The notes below the pieces were generated by a model. That model had not been told where the DNA came from. It saw only the letters and a list, made by a program, of their open reading frames with translations, and made no database searches. 29,636 nt of DNA, taken from the IMG/VR virus record IMGVR_UViG_3300031251_000082, positions 1 through 29,636 of that record, one strand, 5' to 3'. Below, piece after piece: positions 21,518 to 29,135 of the stretch. Each line of letters begins with the position of its first letter. Position 1 is the first letter of the stretch. Made by a program: the position numbers and the translations under genes. This stretch comes from a virus.

Positions 21518-21769
21518 TTATTCTGCCTTTGGTTCTTCTTTAGCTGTGTCATTTGGATTTCCAACGTAACTTTCAACTAAGTACTTTAATACCTCTTTTT
21601 GGCGAGTATTCATGAGATCCATTGTTTCTCTGATATACTTTTCAACTTCACTTAGACGGGCGTCGACATGATTTTTTAATTCTTGAAACATTTGTTCTTT
21701 TAGAACTTCTGGAAGAACTTCTTTTACGACTTGTCTCATTTGGCCTCGGATTAGCTTTGCATCTGACAT
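21518..21769 (-). CDS. Small coiled-coil protein
   Basis: 83 residues, charged and helical. Heptad-like repeats run through residues 8-66 (VLPEVLKEQMFQELKNHV, ARLSEVEKYIRETMDLM), followed by an acidic Lys/Glu tail. AAAAGGAG precedes the start. No known family. Its first 122 bases overlap the end of the HNH gene in another frame. Confidence 0.65.
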   Translation of the reverse strand: MSDAKLIRGQMRQVVKEVLPEVLKEQMFQELKNHVDARLSEVEKYIRETMDLMNTRQKEVLKYLVESYVGNPNDTAKEEPKAE

Positions 21770-22148
21770 TTGATTTCTCCTTTTTAAGAACTCTTCTTAT
21801 CTTATTCTCTTCTTTTGATTTTTGCAAGTGGTCTTCAGGACAGATTGGTTGTAAATTTGAAGGATCACACCATAATCTATCTAGAAACGTATCCATGGAC
21901 ATCTCTTCGAATGCTTGATCCAGTGGAACTAACGGTAATATATGATCTACGACTAAATAGGATTTAGGGGTAGGTTTTTTACAAACAGCGCAAAGCCCCC
22001 AGGATTTAACTCTAGGTCTACTTAAATCAGTGTGTGGTATTATAGCAGCTTCTATAATCGATCGTCTAAGATCAGATCTAGAAAATACTCTTCTTAGAGC
22101 ACCTTTTATTAAACCTAATTCTTTAGTTGTAATTCTTGGATTTTTCAT
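21648..22148 (-). CDS. HNH endonuclease
   Basis: 166 residues. Zinc-binding C53 and C56 (CAVCKK), DHI with D68-H69, C94 and N98 (WCDPSNLQ), C103 (PICPEDH), H107. The order CxxC - DH - NLQ - CxxDH is a full HNH nuclease with structural zinc. It may be a free-standing homing endonuclease or a DNA-processing enzyme. GAGG precedes the ATG, which overlaps the upstream stop (ATGA). Residues 127-166 lie over the start of the next gene and are Arg/Ser-rich (SRKRSSSRSSKRTN), probably because they read that gene in another frame. Confidence 0.75.
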   Translation of the reverse strand: MKNPRITTKELGLIKGALRRVFSRSDLRRSIIEAAIIPHTDLSRPRVKSWGLCAVCKKPTPKSYLVVDHILPLVPLDQAFEEMSMDTFLDRLWCDPSNLQPICPEDHLQKSKEENKIRRVLKKEKSNVRCKANPRPNETSRKRSSSRSSKRTNVSRIKKSCRRPSK

Positions 22149-23755
22149 AAAACCTCAGTAATTACACTATGATCTGATTCTAAACTGACATTAAAGCGAC
22201 GACTAAATAATGATTTAAGTTCCTCTGCATGATCTATAACCAAGATGTTTTCATAGGTATTTTCAAGTTCAGACAGTAAATTAAAAGCCTTTATTTTTAG
22301 GTCGGCATCCAATCCGTCTAAACCCTCATCTAGCATAATAGTATCAAAGTGGATACCTATTTTGTTAGAGGCTGCTTTCATAACAGAAAGTGAAAAACAT
22401 AATTTTAATAAACCTCTTTGTCCTTTAGATAATTGTTTATATGTTGCAGTATATCCACCTTTAACTATCTCTAAATCTAAAGAATCTGAGCCATTCGTGT
22501 CGAAAATAACGCGTATTTCGGACTCAAAGTACTTCTCTAAGTAAGTATTAGTCTGAGTTTCAATCTCTTTAACTGTCCGTTTCAAGAGGATAGCTCTTAA
22601 ATCACTAACTAAATCTATGAGGTGTAATAGAGCGTCTTTACGTTTTTCTAAATCGGCTTTAACCTTTGCTATTGCTGTACATTGATCGATACTCTTATCA
22701 TAATCAGATTTGGTACGTTCTAATAAGTTACTAAATGGATTCTGTTTATTCTTTTCAATTTCTAGCTGTTCTATATAAGGATCTGTACTCTGTCGAATAT
22801 TTTCTAATTCTATAGAGTGAGGATTATAGCTTTTTTCTTCAGAGGAGAGAATCTGCCTGTAAGTCTCCTCTAACTCTATTAACCCCATTTCATCCTTCTT
22901 TTGAATTACACCACAGGATTGGCAAGTCTTTTCAGCTACAAAATCTTTGATGTTTTGTGCCATCTTTTGTTTAAGATTTTCAGAATTCTTACGAGTCATT
23001 TCTTTGTATTGTGCTTCTTGAGCAGTGATCTTAGCGATTTTTTTGGCTTTTTCGGTCTCAAACGACGTGGACTTTCCGTATAACGAAGCAATAGTGGCAG
23101 CTCTGCCCACTCCCCAAGCACGATACTCGTAGTCGGCGCTGGCCACGGAGATTCTAAGCTGTTCGCTTTTTCCAGAAAGCTTTGCTTCTTCAGCGATTTT
23201 GATGGCGAGTTCGTGTTTCGTTTCTTTGCAGGCATGTGCTAATTTCTCCCTTAAAGCCGTAGAAAATTCTAACGGCGCTATCATTTCAAATAATTCCCTA
23301 CGATCTCGGGCATTATCTATAAAAAAAGATCCCGTAGGGCTAAATTCATTATAATAGGTGGCGGCTGCATACATCTCAGATGAAACACCAAGACGTTGTT
23401 CTAAAAGCTGTTGGGTTTCAGTTATGTCTTTACCTCTATAAATCTTATTCTTTTCACTCCAATATAAATCATTTTGTTGGCTTGTACCACGAATTCGTGT
23501 AATTGTTAAGATTGTGCTATTATGATCTAAAACAACTACACCAACTGTTGGTTCCTTAGATTGCCAGGATCGTATGTCATCGACATTACCACCTTTAGCA
23601 GTCTTACCATATAGAACCCAAAAAGCAGCATCCTGTAGTGTTGATTTACCAGAGCCTGTTGGCCCTGAGATTAAAGTTAGGCCCAATGAGGTATAATCAA
23701 ACTCTAAGTCTTTATAACTTCCGAAATTATGTACTTCAATTATTCGTAACTTCAT
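22145..23755 (-). CDS. SbcC/Rad50-like exonuclease ATPase subunit
   Basis: 536 residues, short for the family because the coiled coil is short. Walker A GPTGSGKST (31-39), a central CxxC zinc hook (C278, C281, CQSCG), ABC signature LSKGQRGLLKL and Walker B IMLDEGLDGLD. It should form a dimer clamp on DNA ends and partner the SbcD-like nuclease encoded just upstream (T4 gp46/gp47 type), acting in recombination-dependent replication and end processing. AAGGA precedes the start; it overlaps the SbcD-like gene by 20 bases. Confidence 0.92.
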   Translation of the reverse strand: MKLRIIEVHNFGSYKDLEFDYTSLGLTLISGPTGSGKSTLQDAAFWVLYGKTAKGGNVDDIRSWQSKEPTVGVVVLDHNSTILTITRIRGTSQQNDLYWSEKNKIYRGKDITETQQLLEQRLGVSSEMYAAATYYNEFSPTGSFFIDNARDRRELFEMIAPLEFSTALREKLAHACKETKHELAIKIAEEAKLSGKSEQLRISVASADYEYRAWGVGRAATIASLYGKSTSFETEKAKKIAKITAQEAQYKEMTRKNSENLKQKMAQNIKDFVAEKTCQSCGVIQKKDEMGLIELEETYRQILSSEEKSYNPHSIELENIRQSTDPYIEQLEIEKNKQNPFSNLLERTKSDYDKSIDQCTAIAKVKADLEKRKDALLHLIDLVSDLRAILLKRTVKEIETQTNTYLEKYFESEIRVIFDTNGSDSLDLEIVKGGYTATYKQLSKGQRGLLKLCFSLSVMKAASNKIGIHFDTIMLDEGLDGLDADLKIKAFNLLSELENTYENILVIDHAEELKSLFSRRFNVSLESDHSVITEVL

Positions 23756-24737
23756 GATAAGTCCTTTTAAGGTACTCTTTATAATCTAAACTATCGTTCA
23801 GATTATCTATAATACTATCAAAGATTTTATCATCTGTCATCTTTTCGTGCTGGATATGTAAGTCGGGGGCATCGATAGGTATCAAGTCTAATTTAAAGTT
23901 ATCTCGCTTTAATACAGCTTTACCAAATTCAACTTTATTAATTTTATCTAAGCAAGATTTAGGCCCTTTAATTTTAACCCAAACTAAGTCTTCCGGTTGC
24001 AACTCTTCAATCTTTGCCCACTCTAAGAGAAAGCCTTCTTCATCGCCAATGCCTTCAATTATCACATGTTTACGTAGCTTTAGGATTTTTCTATCATAGG
24101 AACCATCTGAATGTAGGACTAGATAACCTTTATCACCATCATTAGCTTCCCCAAACGTAATAGTGTATGGACTACCGATATAAGTTACAGTGCCGAGTGT
24201 TTGATGCTTGTGATAATGTCCTGTTATAACTTTTAGGTGTTCTACGGCGCTTAGGGGTAATGATGTTTTGTCTTGAATATAGTCACCCATCCATGCTCCT
24301 TGAAATCCTTGGTGCATGATAGTGATGGTTCCTTTGGGTATAACTTTAAGATATGTTTGTAGATAATCGAGGTCATGAAAATAAGGTAATAACTCTAAAT
24401 TAATTCCATTGATATTTATACCTGTGGAAGTATCAACTATATCAGCATAAGGGCGTAGATAATTTAATCCGTGTTCTTCATGCTTTTCACTGATACGATC
24501 ATGATTACCACTAATAATATAACAAGGTGTAGTGGTGTGTTTAAAAGTCTTACATAATACATTTGCAACCTCCGCCCTTACAATAGCCTTCGTATCGTGA
24601 AGATCTCCGGCTACAATTAAGGGAATATTGAGTTGCTCTGCCGTCGTTATAGCGTGTTCTAAAGCTTGTGTAGCAAGTTCTAAAGTGTTGATATTAAAGT
24701 GAATATCGCTAATAACGACGGCAATAGGCTTACTCAT
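23736..24737 (-). CDS. SbcD/Mre11-like exonuclease
   Basis: 333 residues. Metallophosphoesterase nuclease motifs: DIH (D11, H13), GDLHD (D45, D48), GNHD (N78-H79-D80) and GHYHKH. It resembles Mre11/SbcD and T4 gp47. I choose ATG 24737, which overlaps the preceding stop (ATGAGTAA); an ATG five codons earlier is also possible. Works with the SbcC-like ATPase to resect DNA ends for the RecA-like recombinase. Confidence 0.9.
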   Translation of the reverse strand: MSKPIAVVISDIHFNINTLELATQALEHAITTAEQLNIPLIVAGDLHDTKAIVRAEVANVLCKTFKHTTTPCYIISGNHDRISEKHEEHGLNYLRPYADIVDTSTGININGINLELLPYFHDLDYLQTYLKVIPKGTITIMHQGFQGAWMGDYIQDKTSLPLSAVEHLKVITGHYHKHQTLGTVTYIGSPYTITFGEANDGDKGYLVLHSDGSYDRKILKLRKHVIIEGIGDEEGFLLEWAKIEELQPEDLVWVKIKGPKSCLDKINKVEFGKAVLKRDNFKLDLIPIDAPDLHIQHEKMTDDKIFDSIIDNLNDSLDYKEYLKRTYHEVTNN

Positions 24738-24918
24738 TATCGACGTGCTCATCCGTTAGAGCTTCAAGTGATCGAATAACAGACGTAGGATGAAATCCCG
24801 CGGATAACATAAATTGATAAAAAGTAGCTACTAATTCATCAGCACTTACGTCATGACTGGATACTTGGCTACGCATTCCCATTTCTTCATCTTTCGCAAT
24901 AAATACATATTTGGTCAT
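24730..24918 (-). CDS. Hypothetical small protein
   Basis: 62 residues. Beta start (KYVFIAKDEE) and a helical C-terminal half (ELVATFYQFMLSAGFHPTSV). Ribosome site GGAG spans the end of the RecA-like gene. It overlaps the SbcD-like gene by eight bases, so it may be co-translated with the recombination proteins. No motif supports a function. Confidence 0.65.
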   Translation of the reverse strand: MTKYVFIAKDEEMGMRSQVSSHDVSADELVATFYQFMLSAGFHPTSVIRSLEALTDEHVDNE

Positions 24919-24919
24919 A

Positions 24920-25783
24920 TTATTCAGCTCCTATTACTGATATACCTTCGGACGTGATTCTCAGTGTAAATTCTTTCTGTTTTACTCCAGCGCGGTCTAG
25001 ATGATTCTTGAATAACTTCCAAGTAACATCGGCGCCTACTCTTACCTTTTTACCATTAATTTGCTTTTCATACCAGCCTTTTCTTGTTGTCTGGAAAGTT
25101 AAGGAGCTGAAGAAGTTAACACTTTTACCGCCGGCATTGGTTTTACCAGGGGATCCTAGATTATCATACGTGTAGTTTATAACCAACAAAGCAGCTTGAT
25201 CTTCATCTCGTTTTGAGATCATCTTAGAAATCGCAAGACGATTGATTTTACCCTTGCCACCAGGCTGGGAGTTTTGTTCCATGAGATCGATTTCGCTATC
25301 TCTTTGAGAGACAACGTTTCCGATTGAGTCAAAGACAACCAACAGCTTATTAGCCGGATAGCTTTTTTTGAAGCCATCCCATGCTGCGAACATAAGCTCA
25401 AAAGCCTCTTCAGCGATTGAGGATTGGATGAGGAGGATTCCTGACGGATCAACGCCCCAACTACGTAGGTCGGCCTCAGTCGTTTTGCCTTCTGTCTCCA
25501 CATATATAATACCTACTTCCTGTGCTTGTGCAGCCTTCATAGCTTCAATAGCGGCTGATGTTTTACCGGAATCAGAGTCTCCTGCTATCATAACTAATTT
25601 ACCAAAGGGGAGCCCTTTGACGCCTGTGCATTGCTCCCACCATTGTGGCATGATGATATAATCTTTATCTTCGAGTTTAGAAAGATTAGATCCAACACCG
25701 ATACGTTTAGCTAACTTAGGATTATCTTTAAAGTTTTTACGAACTTCATTAGCAAGCTCGTTCATATTGAATTTTGAACTCAT
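24920..25783 (-). CDS. RecA-like recombinase
   Basis: 287 residues, shorter than bacterial RecA and close to phage versions. Walker A GDSDSGKT (68-75), catalytic Glu region YVETEGK, Walker B LLVVFDSIG, and the L2-type loop near PGKTNAGGKS. It pairs homologous DNA strands and supports recombination-driven replication or repair. AAAGGAGG gives strong translation, and the ATG overlaps the endonuclease VII stop. Context with SbcC/SbcD-like proteins and endonuclease VII completes a T4-like recombination set. Confidence 0.92.
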   Translation of the reverse strand: MSSKFNMNELANEVRKNFKDNPKLAKRIGVGSNLSKLEDKDYIIMPQWWEQCTGVKGLPFGKLVMIAGDSDSGKTSAAIEAMKAAQAQEVGIIYVETEGKTTEADLRSWGVDPSGILLIQSSIAEEAFELMFAAWDGFKKSYPANKLLVVFDSIGNVVSQRDSEIDLMEQNSQPGGKGKINRLAISKMISKRDEDQAALLVINYTYDNLGSPGKTNAGGKSVNFFSSLTFQTTRKGWYEKQINGKKVRVGADVTWKLFKNHLDRAGVKQKEFTLRITSEGISVIGAE

Positions 25784-26232
25784 GCAGCCTCCTTTAAATA
25801 CATTAACGATTTTTCTAAGAGATCAATGTTGTCTTCAAATTGTCCTAAACCTTTATTGCATCTGTTGCACAGCAACCCTCTTACTTTACCAGTTTTATGG
25901 CAGTGATCTACAGATAATTTTCTTATTTTTGTACTATTAGAGGTCATAAATGTTTCAGGCTTATTACATATCTTACAAACGTTATTCTGCTTTTCTAACA
26001 TTATAAAGTATGCTTGTATAGCCTCTTTCCTATTCTTTTCAGGCCAGTAACGTTTAAGATACCAGCCCCATTTATCTAACCAATCGATAGTAGATTTATT
26101 TTCTACGTACCACTTACTGGACGCTGTTTGCGCACAAGGTTTACAATAATAAGAATGTCCATCTTTAGAAGTTTTATCTCTGGAAAACTCTCTAAATGGT
26201 TTATATTGCGTGCATTTTGTACAAGTTTTCAT
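25780..26232 (-). CDS. Endonuclease VII (Holliday junction resolvase)
   Basis: 150 residues. N-terminal zinc knuckle C4-C7/C30-C33, then the endonuclease VII core: C86-C89 (CKIC), VDHCHKTGKVRGLLC with D109-H110 and H112, C122-C125 (CNRC), and NKGLGQFEDN. The motif is nearly identical to T4 endonuclease VII family members. It cuts Holliday junctions and branched DNA before packaging. The start codon overlaps the previous gene. Confidence 0.93.
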   Translation of the reverse strand: MKTCTKCTQYKPFREFSRDKTSKDGHSYYCKPCAQTASSKWYVENKSTIDWLDKWGWYLKRYWPEKNRKEAIQAYFIMLEKQNNVCKICNKPETFMTSNSTKIRKLSVDHCHKTGKVRGLLCNRCNKGLGQFEDNIDLLEKSLMYLKEAA

Positions 26233-26612
26233 ACAATTTCGCCTCTAGACATTTGTCGATAAAACACCGCGGCATTTGTAAATATATCGTAGTAGGCTTT
26301 TAGATATACTAAATCATTATCTAGTGTTTCTAAAGCTTCTCTAGCATATACGTACGCTTCAGAGGCTTCCGCGGCAATCTTATCCTGCGTAACGGTCTTA
26401 CCCACCCCTTTAGCCATTTCTTGGGCATAGGTAGCTGTCTGCACTGTCAATAGTTTTACCTTTTCATTGGAAAGAATATGACGTATGTTCGTTATTTTGG
26501 CTAGCACCATTAGGAATTCTCCAGCTCTTCTCGTCGCTTCAGTATAAGAAACTGAAGTTCCTACTGGGAGTAGGGCAGAGTATTGTTCTATTATGCTCTT
26601 AAAGTCGTTCAT
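26229..26612 (-). CDS. Hypothetical helical protein
   Basis: 127 residues, mostly helical, with repeated Ala and Glu (QDKIAAEASEAYVYAREALE). No catalytic motif. It overlaps the endonuclease VII start. The arrangement suggests that it belongs to the recombination block, for example as an accessory DNA-binding or mediator protein, but nothing beyond position supports this. Confidence 0.65.
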   Translation of the reverse strand: MNDFKSIIEQYSALLPVGTSVSYTEATRRAGEFLMVLAKITNIRHILSNEKVKLLTVQTATYAQEMAKGVGKTVTQDKIAAEASEAYVYAREALETLDNDLVYLKAYYDIFTNAAVFYRQMSRGEIV

Positions 26613-26725
26613 TTATTCACCTTATCTAAGAATTCTCTAAGAATCTTTTCTTCTTTAGGCTTTAAGATCTTCTTTTTACCTAAAATGACAATCTTTCGAG
26701 CATAATGCTTTTTAAGTTTTTTCAT
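26609..26725 (-). CDS. 38-residue basic micro-protein
   Basis: Both ends overlap neighbours as ATGA (26725-26722 and 26612-26609), the signature of coupled coding. The product begins MKKLKKHYARKIVIL and is strongly basic (K/R-rich) with a short hydrophobic core; it could bind nucleic acid. Missed by length filters. Confidence 0.6.
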   Translation of the reverse strand: MKKLKKHYARKIVILGKKKILKPKEEKILREFLDKVNK

Positions 26726-26904
26726 TTACCTACTCCTTCTAACTTAGCAGCATCAATCTGAATTGATACCATCTTGATCTCTTGCTTTAAGAACTCATGA
26801 TAAGTTCTAGGATGATTCTTGTGTTTTGGAGGTACGGCTCCTTTAAGTTTATCTTCTAAGCCATCTCTATATTTAATTAAACTAATTAACTTGTCTTTAG
26901 TCAT
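26722..26904 (-). CDS. Hypothetical small protein
   Basis: 60 residues, helical and charged, with LISLIKYRDGLEDKLKGAV at the N-terminus and a basic Pro/His patch (PPKHKNHPRTYHEF). Ribosome site GGAAGG. No known motif. It is one of a tight chain of small genes joined by four-base overlaps. Confidence 0.6.
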   Translation of the reverse strand: MTKDKLISLIKYRDGLEDKLKGAVPPKHKNHPRTYHEFLKQEIKMVSIQIDAAKLEGVGK

Positions 26905-26907
26905 AAA

Positions 26908-26976
26908 TTACCTTCCTAATGCGTAACCGTGAAATAATCCTAATACATATATTGCTACAAAGGCTAGGATAATCAT
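26908..26976 (-). CDS. 22-residue membrane micro-protein
   Basis: ATG 26976 overlaps the stop of the upstream gene (ATGA) and the frame ends at TAA 26910-26908, inside the ribosome site of the gene that follows. The product begins MIILAFVAIYVLGLF and is one membrane helix with a short polar end. Very short, so confidence is moderate. Confidence 0.45.
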   Translation of the reverse strand: MIILAFVAIYVLGLFHGYALGR

Positions 26977-27251
26977 TTTTCACCTTTATCTTCTAAAAGG
27001 GAGAGATTATACCGAATCATAGCATTTTGTCGTTTCTTGACATCTCGAAGACCTTCAGACAATGCTTTAAGACTTTCTTTAATTTCTTGGTATTTAGGAT
27101 TTGCTTCTAATTCTCTCTGAGCTTCCATAATTGCGTGTTCTGAAGCAACAATATGATCTTTAAGCATTGAAACATCTAAAGCTTCCAATTCTGACATTGT
27201 TTCTTTACCTAAAATCTTTTCAATTTTTGCAAACAATTTATCACTTAGCAT
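26973..27251 (-). CDS. Coiled-coil small protein
   Basis: 92 residues. Charged helices run from about residue 10 to 85 (ISEIEKIL-like start, AIMEAQRELEANPKYQEIKE, LKALSEGLRDVKKRQ), which predicts a two-helix coiled coil. GGAG precedes the start, and its first codons overlap the membrane-protein gene. Function unknown. Confidence 0.6.
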   Translation of the reverse strand: MLSDKLFAKIEKILGKETMSELEALDVSMLKDHIVASEHAIMEAQRELEANPKYQEIKESLKALSEGLRDVKKRQNAMIRYNLSLLEDKGEK

Positions 27252-27489
27252 TTGTTTCTCCTATTTTTTTAGCGTATGACTTCCAAATTTCATTACATTG
27301 AGGATTAAATTTTAAAGTTACAATTTCTCCGCCGCCCCAACCATAATTAAAACCTGCAAGCCATGCAAGACTTGAGATTGCTAGAATCAATACTAAATCC
27401 CAAACATATCTCATAACATCTCCTACTAACGTTATTATCAACCAAACTGATAGAAATACTACGATTGCTGATACTACAATACTTATCAT
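27241..27489 (-). CDS. Small two-pass membrane protein
   Basis: 82 residues. Two hydrophobic segments, about residues 3-22 and 29-47, then a polar C-terminus with one cysteine. The start overlaps the lipoprotein gene upstream (ATGA). Size and topology fit a holin or antiholin; no charged motif proves it. It lies in a run with other envelope proteins. Confidence 0.6.
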   Translation of the reverse strand: MISIVVSAIVVFLSVWLIITLVGDVMRYVWDLVLILAISSLAWLAGFNYGWGGGEIVTLKFNPQCNEIWKSYAKKIGETNAK

Positions 27490-27635
27490 ATTCTATTTAT
27501 CCTGTATTCACAACCGCAAAAGTGACGTTCCTCAGTGTATGAATTATTATCAAAACAAATAGAAGAGCAAGGTCGTAGAGGTGTATAGGCACAGCTGGAC
27601 AAAAGTAATATGGATAAAATAAGTAAGTATTTCAT
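27486..27635 (-). CDS. Small lipoprotein (possible outer-membrane spanin)
   Basis: 49 residues. Signal peptide MKYLLILSILLLSSC with lipobox LSSC, so C15 should be lipidated. The mature part is only 35 residues with four more cysteines (PCSSIC, CGC) and no further hydrophobic segment. The size and placement just after a membrane-anchored protein fit an o-spanin, but Pro richness, common in Rz1 proteins, is missing. Its start follows the upstream stop with a TAATATG junction. Confidence 0.5.
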   Translation of the reverse strand: MKYLLILSILLLSSCAYTPLRPCSSICFDNNSYTEERHFCGCEYRINRI

Positions 27636-27636
27636 A

Positions 27637-28116
27637 TTAAAAAGTAACTCCTAAACTTAGACCACAGGAACCATTAGACAATCCAAAAACTCCTAAAGTT
27701 AAGGGTCCTGCAATTGGTTTAGTTGCAGAAACACCATAAATGGGTTTCATGGTAGTTAGATCTAAACCTCCAAGGGCGGATAAAGTGACCTTGCTGCTAC
27801 TATATGTGGTATCCTTCGATGATTCTTTATCTGTAGTAGTAGCATCAGAAGCGTGTGTTTTTTGATTTTCGGCAAACTGAACATCATCTGTAGTCGTAGT
27901 TGTTGTGGTTTTCTCTCCGCTAGGCTTAGTATCCTCAACTATTACTACTTTTTTATGTGTATTCTCAGTCTTTGAAGTACTGGTATTTGTTACTTTTTTC
28001 TCAACCGTAACGATCTTAGTTTCGACTTTAACTCTAGCTGGTAATGTATACCTACCGATAGCTACGGCCACAACCGTGTATCCTACAACGATTAAGATCT
28101 TATATCGTAATCTCAT
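27637..28116 (-). CDS. Membrane-anchored protein with Thr/Lys-rich stalk (possible inner-membrane spanin)
   Basis: 159 residues. N-terminal membrane anchor (residues 7-22) after a basic start (MRLRYK), then a long Lys/Thr/Glu-rich stalk (residues 30-105; runs of Thr), then a compact glycine-rich end (GPLTLGVFGLSNGSCGLSLG) closing with F. The topology, anchor then long periplasmic stalk, fits an i-spanin-like role next to the small lipoprotein; the glycine-rich end with final Phe also resembles a beta-strand membrane end. Overlaps the upstream gene by four bases. Confidence 0.55.
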   Translation of the reverse strand: MRLRYKILIVVGYTVVAVAIGRYTLPARVKVETKIVTVEKKVTNTSTSKTENTHKKVVIVEDTKPSGEKTTTTTTTDDVQFAENQKTHASDATTTDKESSKDTTYSSSKVTLSALGGLDLTTMKPIYGVSATKPIAGPLTLGVFGLSNGSCGLSLGVTF

Positions 28117-28343
28117 TTGTCACTCTTTACTTTTACGTAGCTGTGCGATGCTAAAGCCGGTCCAAGTAAGCTAATATAGACAGTCGCATCCAATTTAGAA
28201 AAGGTTATAAGATGTCCGAATAGATTTAACGTCATACCATCAACCAAAAATCTAAATACGACGGCTAGAGATACAAATATGGCTATTGTGACCGTTTCAT
28301 CTGGTTTACCGGTGTCTGGGTTATTTAAAAATGGAAAATTCAT
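28113..28343 (-). CDS. Holin-like small membrane protein
   Basis: 76 residues. Two hydrophobic segments (about 17-33 and 52-66) and a basic C-terminus (SYVKVKSDK); GGAG precedes the start. Size and topology match class II-type holins, and it lies directly upstream of the possible spanin genes. No signature motif, so the call is by analogy. The transglycosylase gene itself is 7 kb away. Confidence 0.5.
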   Translation of the reverse strand: MNFPFLNNPDTGKPDETVTIAIFVSLAVVFRFLVDGMTLNLFGHLITFSKLDATVYISLLGPALASHSYVKVKSDK

Positions 28344-28344
28344 A

Positions 28345-28782
28345 CTATTGCTCCAAGGATTTAGAACTTATTAAGTTTAATATTGAAGTTTCTTTAGAAG
28401 ATAGTTCGGCCATAATAGTCTTAATAGGCTTATTTAATAAAGGCCACATAGCAAGTCCCATATTAGACACTATTAATTCTAATGCTCTCTCTTCAGGAAC
28501 ACCAGTTGCGTATTTAAGGCGTTCAGTTTGAGATAACAAGCCATTACCATCAATACTAGATAAAACATCTAATAAACGAATACTGTTTACTAATTCATAT
28601 CCGCCGCCTGGACCTCGTATACTATTGAGTATATTACCTTTTCTTAGATTTCTGGCAACTTGGTATAGAAAACTTTCAGATAATCCAAGATTGGCAGCCG
28701 CAGTTTCTATGTTAGCTCGTCCCGCTCGAGCAATATACAGCGACAGTAATATGGCATACTGGGATTCTTTGGTTAATCTCAT
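28345..28782 (-). CDS. Rrf2-family transcription regulator
   Basis: 145 residues. MRLTKESQYAILLSLYIA and LGLSESFLYQVARNLRKG are the winged helix-turn-helix start, and SIRGPGGGYEL (54-64) is the hallmark wing of Rrf2/IscR proteins. After residue 64 the usual cysteine cluster for an iron-sulfur cluster is absent; the protein has no cysteine at all, so it should not sense iron-sulfur status in the IscR way. The dimerisation helix (residues 85-115) is present. Ribosome site AAGGAAA. Being early in the transcript from the right-end promoters, it could control phage genes or mimic a host regulator. Confidence 0.85.
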   Translation of the reverse strand: MRLTKESQYAILLSLYIARAGRANIETAAANLGLSESFLYQVARNLRKGNILNSIRGPGGGYELVNSIRLLDVLSSIDGNGLLSQTERLKYATGVPEERALELIVSNMGLAMWPLLNKPIKTIMAELSSKETSILNLISSKSLEQ

Positions 28783-28783
28783 A

Positions 28784-29134
28784 TTAAATAATTTCCTTAT
28801 TAACAGGGTTAGGGAATGGATTAATAATGCAATAATAATCCATCTTTTTACCTACAAATTGAATAAAAGCATCATCAAAAGCTTGAGCAATATTATCTTG
28901 TAGTTCATTTTTAAGCTCTAAGAAGTTAGCGTGTGTAATCTGATAAGCTTCCTCATCAGTTACATTTTTTCCGTATTTACGTAATAAGACATGTAGAATT
29001 ACTTTTTCAAGGTAGAATTTCAGAGATCTGCTGACGATTGGTATTGTAGGATCACTTCCTTCCTTCGGCAGACTCTTGATGATATTGAAAGTTTCAGCGG
29101 CAATTACTTTAGCTATTTCGTCAATTTCATTCAT
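28784..29134 (-). CDS. Hypothetical helical protein
   Basis: 116 residues, helical, with acid-basic alternation (MNEIDEIAKVIAAETFNIIK; HANFLELKNELQDNIAQAF) and two cysteine-free hydrophobic patches that do not reach membrane length. AAAAGGAAAT precedes the start. Not recognised; directly upstream of the Rrf2-type regulator, so they may be co-regulated. Confidence 0.6.
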   Translation of the reverse strand: MNEIDEIAKVIAAETFNIIKSLPKEGSDPTIPIVSRSLKFYLEKVILHVLLRKYGKNVTDEEAYQITHANFLELKNELQDNIAQAFDDAFIQFVGKKMDYYCIINPFPNPVNKEII

Positions 29135-29135
29135 T

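Noticed and set aside
22996-23235. Lys/Arg-rich minus-strand ORF inside the SbcC-like gene
   Set aside because: It is an alternate frame of the coiled-coil part; the amino acid bias is what a shifted coiled-coil sequence gives.
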